Source: an uncultured Alistipes sp. (GTDB lineage Bacteria; Bacteroidota; Bacteroidia; Bacteroidales; Rikenellaceae). Taken from it: 64,000 nucleotides of DNA. A model generated the notes under the pieces. The model was not told the DNA's origin and did not search any database. It saw only the letters and a program-made list of their open reading frames with translations. The DNA lies in NCBI GenBank assembly GCA_900544265.1, contig UQUQ01000007.1, positions 31,294 through 95,293 on the forward strand. The letters are read 5' to 3'. Positions 27,419 through 34,390 of the stretch are shown here, piece after piece; position 1 is the first letter of the stretch, and each line of letters opens with the position of its first letter. A program made the translations under genes and the position numbers.

Positions 27419-28137
27419 GCGTCGATGACGAACTCCACTTCGCGGAAGAGGTATTCGCCGAGCGAGCCGTCCGTGCGGCGCAGCAGCAGCGCTCCCGAGG
27501 GGCGGACCCCCTCGATGGTGGCTTCGAAGAGGGTGCCGTCGGGCAGCCGGTAGGGGTGGCGCTCCCCGAGGCGGTACATCCGCAGCCGGTAGTCGTGCTG
27601 GATCGCCTCCTTCTCGCCGCGCTCCAGCTGGGCGTAGCGCGCCATGAACAGCTCGTGGAAGCGTCCGAGCACCTCCTCGCGGTCGAACGTGCGGCCCGTG
27701 GCCGAGGCCATCGACACGGGGTTCGGCAGCGAGGGGTCGAACCTCGTCTGGTTGACGTTGATGCCGATGCCGGCAAGCGTGCGTGCCAGCCGCCCGCCGG
27801 CAAGGTCGTGCTCGATGAGCATGCCCACCAGTTTGCGGTCGCCCGTGTAGATGTCGTTCGTCCACTTGATGCGCGTGTCGATGCCGTAGCGGTCGAAGAG
27901 CTCCGTGAGGGCCAGCGTCACGATCTCCGAGAGCAGGAACTGTTCGCCCACGGGCAGGAAGTGCGGTTCGAGCACCAGCGTGAAGGTCAGGTTCTCGCCC
28001 CGGGGGCTGAGCCACGTGTGGCCCCGCTGCCCGCGGCCGGCGGTCTGCCGCTCGGCCCAGACGATGTCGCCGTGGCGGTAGCGTGCGTCGCGGGCGTCGT
28101 CGTTCGTCGAGGTGGTTTCGTCGATGCGGTAGATCAT
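27409..28137 (-). CDS. birA: Biotin-[acetyl-CoA-carboxylase] ligase
   Basis: 242 aa biotin protein ligase; activates biotin with ATP and attaches it to carboxylase carrier proteins. Ligase motifs: ETTSTNDDARD at the N-terminus, GRGQRG (34-39) and KWTNDIY (about residue 96). There is no N-terminal helix-turn-helix, so it is the monofunctional type and not a repressor. The 3' end merges into a 36-bp repeat array. It follows dapD with a 7-base gap, so they are likely co-transcribed. Confidence 0.93.
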   Translation of the reverse strand: MIYRIDETTSTNDDARDARYRHGDIVWAERQTAGRGQRGHTWLSPRGENLTFTLVLEPHFLPVGEQFLLSEIVTLALTELFDRYGIDTRIKWTNDIYTGDRKLVGMLIEHDLAGGRLARTLAGIGINVNQTRFDPSLPNPVSMASATGRTFDREEVLGRFHELFMARYAQLERGEKEAIQHDYRLRMYRLGERHPYRLPDGTLFEATIEGVRPSGALLLRRTDGSLGEYLFREVEFVIDAKG

Positions 28138-28144
28138 GGCCGGA

Positions 28145-28972
28145 TCAGATCGAGACGCCGAAGTCGCGCAGGGCGTCGTTGAGCGAGGTCTTCTTGTCGG
28201 TGGACTCCTTGCGGCGGCCGATGATCAGGGCGCACGAGACGCTGTATTCGCCCGCCGGGAACTGCTTGCGGTAGCTGCCCGGCACGACCACCGAGCGGGC
28301 CGGGACGTAACCCTTGTAGGTGACGGGCTCCGGCCCCGTGACGTCGATGATGTGCGTCGAGCCGGTGATGACGGTGTTCGAGCCGAGGACCGCCTCGCGG
28401 CAGACGTGCGCCCCCTCGACAACGATCGAGCGCGATCCGATGAAGCAGTTGTCCTCGATGATGACCGGCGCCGCCTGCACGGGCTCCAGCACGCCGCCGA
28501 TGCCCACGCCGCCCGAGAGGTGGACGTGGCGCCCGATCTGGGCGCACGAGCCGACCGTGGCCCACGTGTCGACCATCGTGCCGGTGTCGACGTAGGCCCC
28601 GATGTTGACATACGACGGCATGAGGATCGCCCCCGGGGCGATGTAGGCACCGTAGCGGGCCACGGCGTGCGGCACGGCGCGCACGCCCAGCTCCTCGTAG
28701 CCGTGCTTGAGCTCCATCTTGTCGTACCACTCCAGTTCGCCGGCCTCCATCCTGCGCATGGGGCGGATCGGGAAGTAGAGGATGATGGCCTTCTTGACCC
28801 ATTCGTTGACCCGCCATTCACCGGCATCGGCATCGACGGGCTCCGCCGTGCGGAGCTCGCCGCGGTCGACGAGCGCGACGACCCGCTCGATCGCTTCGCG
28901 CACCTGCTTCTGTTCGAGCAGCGAGCGGTCTTCCCACGCCTGCCCGATTATCGTTTCGAGTTCGCTGTACAT
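28145..28972 (-). CDS. dapD: 2,3,4,5-tetrahydropyridine-2,6-dicarboxylate N-succinyltransferase
   Basis: 275 aa from ATG 28972 (MYSELETIIGQAWEDR); an upstream in-frame start adds residues unlike the family. It catalyses the succinyl-CoA-dependent step of lysine/diaminopimelate synthesis. A left-handed beta-helix of hexapeptide repeats is evident (GAYIAPGAILMPSYVNIGAY, VDTWATVGSCAQIGRHVHL). DapD implies the succinylase variant, although many Bacteroidota also carry the aminotransferase (DapL) route. A minus-strand TACCTTTG (27 bases long gap aside, 29077-29084) could be its -7 box. Confidence 0.94.
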   Translation of the reverse strand: MYSELETIIGQAWEDRSLLEQKQVREAIERVVALVDRGELRTAEPVDADAGEWRVNEWVKKAIILYFPIRPMRRMEAGELEWYDKMELKHGYEELGVRAVPHAVARYGAYIAPGAILMPSYVNIGAYVDTGTMVDTWATVGSCAQIGRHVHLSGGVGIGGVLEPVQAAPVIIEDNCFIGSRSIVVEGAHVCREAVLGSNTVITGSTHIIDVTGPEPVTYKGYVPARSVVVPGSYRKQFPAGEYSVSCALIIGRRKESTDKKTSLNDALRDFGVSI

Positions 28973-29105
28973 TTTTTTTGTCGTGTTTGGGCAGCCGCAC
29001 CTGCGGACCGGACGGCCGGGGCGCGTCGGGCACTCCGGCCTGCTCCGCCGGCGGCGGGCTGAAAGTTTGTTCCGGACAAAGGTATGCAAAATCGCTTATT
29101 TTTCC

Positions 29106-29113
29106 TAACTTTG
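29106..29113 (+). promoter_or_regulatory. Possible -7 box of prolyl oligopeptidase gene
   Basis: TAACTTTG, 28 bases before the ATG at 29142. No TTTG at the usual distance upstream, so only half of the promoter is supported. Confidence 0.5.
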
Positions 29114-29141
29114 CCCCGACCATAACCCAAAAGGTACGCGT

Positions 29142-31277
29142 ATGAAACACTCATTCACCACCGCCGCCCTGCTCGCGGGCATGGCGGCCCTTGCAGCATC
29201 CTGCAGCGACATGAAGCAGATAAAACGGATGCCCTACCCCGAAACCGAGCGCGGCGGGGTCGTGGACAACTATTTCGGCACCGAGGTGCCCGATCCCTAC
29301 CGCTGGCTCGAGGACGACAATTCGGAGGCGACGGCTGCCTGGGTGGCGGCCGAGAATGCCGTGACGGAGAACTACCTCTCGCAGATCCCCTTCCGCGGTG
29401 CGATCCGCGAGCGGCTGACCGAACTGTGGAACTATCCCAAGGAGGGTGCTCCGGTCAAGCACGGCGACTGGTGGTACTACTATTATAACGACGGCCTGCA
29501 GAACCAGTCGGTGCTCTACCGCACGCAGCAGCCGGGCACGCCGGGCGAGGTCTTCCTCGATCCGAACACCCTCTCGGAGGACGGGACGGTGGCGCTGGCC
29601 GCGGCGTCGTTCTCGAAGGACGGGCGCTACTTCGCCTATGCGGCCGCCGCATCGGGTTCGGACTGGGTCGAGATCCGCGTCAAGGACACCGCGACGGGCG
29701 AGCTGACCACCGACAAAATCAACTGGGTGAAGAACTCCGGCGCCGAGTGGGCTCCCGACTCCAAAGGCTTCTACTACAGCGGCTACGAGGCGCCCGACGG
29801 AAGCGTCTATTCGTCGCAGAACCAGTATCAGAAGGTCTACTACCATGCGCTCGGTACGCCGCAGTCGGCCGACCGCCTCGTCTACGAGGACCGCGAGCAC
29901 CCGCTGCGCTACTTCTGGGCCTGGCCCTCGGAGGACGGCAAGTGGCTCTTCGTCCTTGCGTCGGAGGGTACTTCCGGCACGGAGGTGCTCTACCGCCGGA
30001 GCTCCGAAAAGCAGTTCCGCACGCTGCTCAAGGGCTTCGATGCCGACTACGCCCCCGTTACGGTGAAGGACGACGCCCTCTACTATGTGACCAACCGCGA
30101 CGCCATGAACTATGCCCTCTGCCGCATCGACCTGAACAGCCCGAAGCGGATCGAGACCGTCATTCCGGAGCATGAGACGACGCTGCTCGAAGGGGTCTCG
30201 TCGGTCGGCGGCTACCTCTTTGCCTCCTATCTGGAGAATGCGCAGGACAAGATCGTGCAGTTCGACTTCGACGGCCGCCGCGTGCGCGACGTGCAGTTCC
30301 CGGCCATCGGCACCGTCGGCGGCTTCTCCGGCGAGAAGGAGGCGACCGAGCTCTACTATACGCTCACGAACTACACGGCCCCCGCGACGGTCTACCATTA
30401 CGACATCGCCACGGGTGAGTCGACCCTCTACAAGGCCCCGGAGGTGAACTTCGATCCGTCGCTCTTCGTCACCGAGCAGGTCTTCTACCCCTCGAAGGAC
30501 GGAACGCGCGTGCCGATGTTCATCACCCACCGCAAGGACATGAAGCTCGACGGCCAGAACCCCTGCCTGCTCTACGGCTACGGCGGCTTCCAGATCAATC
30601 TCACGCCGGGCTTCAACCCCTCGGCGCTGATGTTCGTCGAGCAGGGCGGCATCTACTGCGTGGCCAACCTGCGCGGCGGCTCGGAGTACGGCGAGGCCTG
30701 GCACCGCGCCGGCATGCTCGACAGGAAGCAGAACGTCTTCGACGACTTCATCGCCGCGGCCGAGTACCTCATCGCCGGGAAGTACACCTCGTCGGAGCGT
30801 CTGGCCATCAACGGCGGCTCGAACGGCGGCCTGCTCGTCGGCGCCTGCGAGGTGCAGCGTCCCGACCTCTACGCCGTCTGCCTGCCGCAGGTCGGCGTGA
30901 TGGACATGCTGCGCTACCACAAGTTCACCATCGGCTGGGGCTGGGTCGTGGAGTACGGCTCGTCGGACAACGCCGAGCAGTTCCCCTACATCTACGCCTA
31001 CTCGCCCGTGCACAACATCCGCGAGGGCGTGAAGTATCCCGCCACGCTCGTGATGACGGCCGACCACGACGACCGCGTCGTCCCGGCCCACTCGTTCAAG
31101 TTCGCCGCCCAGATGCAGCACTGCCAGGCGGGCGACGCCCCGGTGCTGATCCGCATCGAGTCGAAGGCGGGCCACGGCGCCGGCAAGCCGACCTCGAAAC
31201 GCATCGACGAGGCGGCCGACATGTACGCCTTCCTTTTCCAGAACATCGGCGTGCCGTACCGTCCGGTCAAAAAGTAG
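29142..31277 (+). CDS. Prolyl oligopeptidase (S9A), lipoprotein
   Basis: 711 aa serine peptidase cleaving after proline in short peptides. The signal with lipidation Cys (ALAASCSD, Cys21) places it in the periplasm or on the outer membrane. An N-terminal segment ([17 protein letters not shown]) precedes a seven-bladed propeller (about 80-440) and then the alpha/beta hydrolase. Catalytic triad: S560 (NGGSNGG), D643 (TADHDDRVV), H678 (KAGHGAG). All are present and the length is canonical. Single gene upstream of aspartokinase, separated by a 24-bp palindrome. Confidence 0.95.
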   Translation: MKHSFTTAALLAGMAALAASCSDMKQIKRMPYPETERGGVVDNYFGTEVPDPYRWLEDDNSEATAAWVAAENAVTENYLSQIPFRGAIRERLTELWNYPKEGAPVKHGDWWYYYYNDGLQNQSVLYRTQQPGTPGEVFLDPNTLSEDGTVALAAASFSKDGRYFAYAAAASGSDWVEIRVKDTATGELTTDKINWVKNSGAEWAPDSKGFYYSGYEAPDGSVYSSQNQYQKVYYHALGTPQSADRLVYEDREHPLRYFWAWPSEDGKWLFVLASEGTSGTEVLYRRSSEKQFRTLLKGFDADYAPVTVKDDALYYVTNRDAMNYALCRIDLNSPKRIETVIPEHETTLLEGVSSVGGYLFASYLENAQDKIVQFDFDGRRVRDVQFPAIGTVGGFSGEKEATELYYTLTNYTAPATVYHYDIATGESTLYKAPEVNFDPSLFVTEQVFYPSKDGTRVPMFITHRKDMKLDGQNPCLLYGYGGFQINLTPGFNPSALMFVEQGGIYCVANLRGGSEYGEAWHRAGMLDRKQNVFDDFIAAAEYLIAGKYTSSERLAINGGSNGGLLVGACEVQRPDLYAVCLPQVGVMDMLRYHKFTIGWGWVVEYGSSDNAEQFPYIYAYSPVHNIREGVKYPATLVMTADHDDRVVPAHSFKFAAQMQHCQAGDAPVLIRIESKAGHGAGKPTSKRIDEAADMYAFLFQNIGVPYRPVKK

Positions 31278-31304
31278 GGCGCACCCGGAAAAACAGGGGC
31301 CGAC

Positions 31305-31328
31305 GGGCCGCCGCCCGGGCGGCGGCCC
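31305..31328. terminator. 24-bp perfect palindrome between prolyl oligopeptidase and aspartokinase
   Basis: GGGCCGCCGCCC (31305-31316) joined directly to GGGCGGCGGCCC (31317-31328). A very stable hairpin without a T-run; it may attenuate or end the upstream transcript. Confidence 0.5.
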
Positions 31329-31368
31329 CGCAGCCCGACGAAAAGTTGGTTGGGTTAACAGCAAAGAT

Positions 31369-32625
31369 ATGAAAGTCTACAAATTCGGAGGCGCCTCGGT
31401 GCGCAACGCCGACGGCGTGAGAAACCTGCGCAAGATCATCGACGACGAGCAGCACCTCTTCATCATCGTCTCGGCCATGGGCAAGACGACGAACGCCCTG
31501 GAGCGGGTCTTCGCCGGCGTGCAGCAGGGGAACCGCGAGGCGGCTCTGGGCGAGGTGGCCGCGCTGCGCAGCTACCATGCGGAGATCATCGACGACCTGT
31601 GGCACGGCCACAGGCAGCTCGAACGGGTCGATGCGCTCTTCGACGAACTGGAGCGTGTGGCCGCCGAGACGGTCTACCGTCCCGAGGAGGCCGAGCTGCG
31701 CTACGACGAGATCGTCGCCTACGGCGAGCTGGTTTCGACGACGATCATCTCCGAGTACCTGAACCATGCCGGCGTGGCGAACCGCTGGATCGACATGCGC
31801 CGCTGCCTGCTCACCGAGCAGCGCCACAAGGATGCCGGCGTCGACATCGAGGCCTCGGCACCGCGCCTGCGCTCCGCGCTGGCCGGCTGCGGGGAGACGA
31901 TCTTCGTCGGGCAGGGCTTCATCGGCGGGGCGCCCGACGGCACGACCACGACGCTCGGCCGCGAGGGCTCGGACTACTCGGCGGCCGTCGTGGCAAACAT
32001 CCTCGATGCCGAGTCGATGTCGGTGTGGAAGGATGTCGACGGCATCCTGAATGCCGACCCGAAGATCTTTCCCGACGCCGTGCAGATCGCCGAGCTGAAC
32101 TACCTCGACACGATCGAGCTGGCCTACAGTGGGGCGCAGATCATCCACCCGAAGACGATCAAGCCGCTGCAGAACAAGAACATCCCGCTCTACGTCCGCC
32201 CCTTCGGCGACAAGCGCAAGCCCGGTACGGTGATCCGCGCCATGTCGGCGCCGGTCGACGTGCCGATCCTGATCCTGAAGAAGGACCAGGTGCTGCTGAC
32301 GCTCCGTTCGCGCGACTTTTCGTTCGTGCTCGAGGAGAAGTTCGCCACGATCTTCTCGCTGCTCGAGCGCTTCCGCATCAAGGCCAACCTGATCCACAAT
32401 TCGGCCGTGAACCTGAGCCTCTGCGTCGACAGGTCGTGGCACATCGACGAGGCGGTCGGAGCGCTGCGCGGGGCGGGCTTCGACGTGATGCGCTCCGACA
32501 ACATGGAGCTGCTCACCGTGCGCGGCTACACCGACGAGCTGTGGCGGCGCTACGCCTGCGGTCCGCAGGTCTTCATCCGCCAGGCCACGCAGTCGACCGT
32601 GCGCGTGGTCCGCAAGCGCGGCTGA
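31369..32625 (+). CDS. Aspartate kinase (monofunctional)
   Basis: 418 aa; first step of the aspartate family pathway (lysine, threonine, methionine, diaminopimelate). The kinase domain starts MKVYKFGGASVRNADGVRN and contains TTTLGREGSDYSAA and VWKDVDGILNADP. The C-terminal 120 residues (VPILILKKDQVLLTLRSRDF, AVNLSLCVDRSWH) form ACT-type regulatory domains, so feedback control is likely. No homoserine dehydrogenase is fused. asd and dapD are within about 9 kb but in separate operons. A terminator follows. Confidence 0.94.
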   Translation: MKVYKFGGASVRNADGVRNLRKIIDDEQHLFIIVSAMGKTTNALERVFAGVQQGNREAALGEVAALRSYHAEIIDDLWHGHRQLERVDALFDELERVAAETVYRPEEAELRYDEIVAYGELVSTTIISEYLNHAGVANRWIDMRRCLLTEQRHKDAGVDIEASAPRLRSALAGCGETIFVGQGFIGGAPDGTTTTLGREGSDYSAAVVANILDAESMSVWKDVDGILNADPKIFPDAVQIAELNYLDTIELAYSGAQIIHPKTIKPLQNKNIPLYVRPFGDKRKPGTVIRAMSAPVDVPILILKKDQVLLTLRSRDFSFVLEEKFATIFSLLERFRIKANLIHNSAVNLSLCVDRSWHIDEAVGALRGAGFDVMRSDNMELLTVRGYTDELWRRYACGPQVFIRQATQSTVRVVRKRG

Positions 32626-32652
32626 CGGACGGTTTTTCCTTCATGTCCGGTT

Positions 32653-32668
32653 CCGATCCCGGGATCGG
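32653..32668. other. 16-bp perfect palindrome after aspartokinase
   Basis: CCGATCCC joined to GGGATCGG, between the aspartokinase stop and its terminator. No loop; it could be a protein site or part of the terminator. Confidence 0.4.
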
Positions 32669-32683
32669 GTTTGGCATCGACAG

Positions 32684-32724
32684 AGCGGCGGCCCCTTCCG
32701 AAGAGGGACCGCCGCTGTTTTTTT
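32684..32724 (+). terminator. Aspartokinase terminator
   Basis: Stem AGCGGCGG (32684-32691) / CCGCCGCT (32709-32716) followed by seven T (32718-32724). Confidence 0.85.
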
Positions 32725-32849
32725 CGCCGCCGGGTTGCCGCCGGGTTGCCGCCGGGTCTGTCGCAGCGCGTTGCCGCCGCTGTTTCTGCCGCGCGAGGCG
32801 AACATCCCTGCGGCGGGTGATATACAGCCGGGCGATATGCCGCCGGGCG

Positions 32850-33935
32850 TCAGCGCTGGACGTCGCGCAGGTTGCGCAGCACGGTGAGGTAGGAGTCGCC
32901 CTGGATCTCGCCGCGGCGCTTCATGTCGAGGATCGTGCGCGTGATGTAGCGCGTGATGTCGCGCTGCAGCCGCCGGTAGAGCGGGCAGCGGACGTAATTC
33001 TCGTTGTCGAGCAGCACGTCGCGGATCGAGCGCAGCGAGTTGTTGTAGTTCGACATCTCGTTCTTGAGCGCCACGCCCCGCTTGTCGGAGGCCGTGATGC
33101 GGGCGATGGACATCTGCCGCAGCTTCTCGCACACGCAGTTGAGCAGGACGAGCACGACGTTGTCCATGAGCGTGTGGCCGTGCATGAACAGGTAGGCGTT
33201 CTCGGGCGTGAGCCCCCGTTCGCGCAGCTGCGCCTCGAAGAGCTTCATCGGTTCGAGCATCTTCGGGTTGCGCTGCTCGAGCAGCCGCTCGCGCTTGGCG
33301 ACGTTGCGCCGCAGCCACTCGAGGGTCTTCGCTCCGTTCTCCTCGAGGTCGAGGTAGCCGATGCGCACCGACGACTTGAAGTCGATGAGCGGGAAGACGT
33401 TCTCCGACGCAAGCTGCGCCGAGAAGGCGTACCAGACGAAGAGCGGGTAGATCGCGCACGAGTATTCGTGCATGAACTTCACGAAGTCGAAGATGCGCGT
33501 GTCGTTCTTCGTGGCTTTGACGCAGACGTTGTGCAGCGAGGGGGCGTAGCAGAGGTAGTTCTCGGTGGCGTAAGCGTAGGTGTGGAACATGAACTTCGCG
33601 TCGATGACCTCGCGCGACTGTTCGGTGCGCCTGGCGAAGAGGTAGTCGAAGTCCGAATCGACGCACAGCAGCAGCTCCTCGCCCGAGTGGGGGATCATCG
33701 AGAGGAGCACCTTCTTGCCCTTGGGCAGGTCGCCCCGGTCGGGCACCGAGATCTCGAAGCGCAGGTAGGGATTCTGGAAGTGGTCGAAGATACCGCGCCA
33801 GAAGGCCACGTCCTCGTAGCCCTCGACGTAGACCTTCACCAGCCGCTGGTCGGTGTTGGCCGGCAGCGGGTGCGGCAGTTCGTCGAGTGTCGGCTGCCGC
33901 GCAAAGGGATTGAGCTTGCGCAGTTTTTCTCGCAT
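32850..33935 (-). CDS. DUF4435 family protein (TOPRIM-like)
   Basis: 361 aa. Motifs VYVEGYEDVAFWRGIFDHF (acidic E in a TOPRIM-like first strand), LLLCVDSDFDYLFA (DxD) and YATENYLC fit DUF4435, a family related to OLD/TOPRIM nuclease domains and in some genomes linked to phage defence or ABC-type ATPases. No ATPase gene is adjacent here, so a stand-alone role is more likely. The C-terminal half (LEWLRRNVAKRERLLEQ, YLFMHGHTLMDNVVLVLLN) is helical. Catalysis is not proven. It has its own promoter, divergent from the SUI1 gene. Confidence 0.75.
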   Translation of the reverse strand: MREKLRKLNPFARQPTLDELPHPLPANTDQRLVKVYVEGYEDVAFWRGIFDHFQNPYLRFEISVPDRGDLPKGKKVLLSMIPHSGEELLLCVDSDFDYLFARRTEQSREVIDAKFMFHTYAYATENYLCYAPSLHNVCVKATKNDTRIFDFVKFMHEYSCAIYPLFVWYAFSAQLASENVFPLIDFKSSVRIGYLDLEENGAKTLEWLRRNVAKRERLLEQRNPKMLEPMKLFEAQLRERGLTPENAYLFMHGHTLMDNVVLVLLNCVCEKLRQMSIARITASDKRGVALKNEMSNYNNSLRSIRDVLLDNENYVRCPLYRRLQRDITRYITRTILDMKRRGEIQGDSYLTVLRNLRDVQR

Positions 33936-33956
33936 CTTCGTGGCCTGTTACGCAAA

Positions 33957-33987
33957 CAAAGATAATAATTTATTATTTTTGTGCAAA
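33957..33987 (-). promoter_or_regulatory. Promoter of the DUF4435 gene
   Basis: Minus-strand TATCTTTG (33957-33964) with TTTG (33984-33987) 19 bases upstream: full consensus match. Confidence 0.8.
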
Positions 33988-34041
33988 ATATCGCGCCCGA
34001 CCGGGCGTTAGGAATCCGACATAAGCAACCAAACTGAAGAG

Positions 34042-34389
34042 ATGGCAGACAACGATTGGAAATCGCGTCTGGGGATGGTCTATTCGACCGACCCCGACTA
34101 CAAATACGTGACCGACGAAGAGCCGGAGGCGGAGACGCTGCCCCCGGCGCGGCAGCAGCTGCGCGTGTGGCTCGACCGCCGGCAGCGTGCGGGCAAGGTC
34201 GTGACGCTCGTGCGGGGCTTCGTGGGGAGCGAGGCCGACCTCGGGGAGCTGGCGCGCCTGCTCAAGACGCGCTGCGGCGTGGGCGGGGCGGCCAAGCAGG
34301 GCGAGATCATCATCCAGGGCGACCACCGCGACCGCGTCGTCGCCATACTCACGGCGGCCGGCTACGGCTGCAAGAAAGCCGGCAGTTGA
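34042..34389 (+). CDS. SUI1/eIF1-like translation factor (YciH family)
   Basis: 115 aa. The N-terminal about 50 residues are variable; the C-terminal part (GKVVTLVRGFVG, LKTRCGVGGAAKQGEIIIQG, VVAILTAAGYGCKKAG) is the SUI1 fold, including the KTRCGVGG signature. Bacterial members (YciH) are thought to affect start-codon fidelity or stress translation. The stop is one base before the GTG of the next gene, so the two are translated as a unit. Confidence 0.9.
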   Translation: MADNDWKSRLGMVYSTDPDYKYVTDEEPEAETLPPARQQLRVWLDRRQRAGKVVTLVRGFVGSEADLGELARLLKTRCGVGGAAKQGEIIIQGDHRDRVVAILTAAGYGCKKAGS

Positions 34390-34390
34390 C

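Noticed and set aside
27152..28015. 287-codon frame through the 36-bp repeats and birA
   Set aside because: Overlaps birA in another frame; only the repeat portion looks regular because the unit is a multiple of three.
29151..31364. 737-codon frame antisense to prolyl oligopeptidase
   Set aside because: Same reason: the sense gene is clear and the antisense protein is Arg/Val/Gly-rich without motifs.
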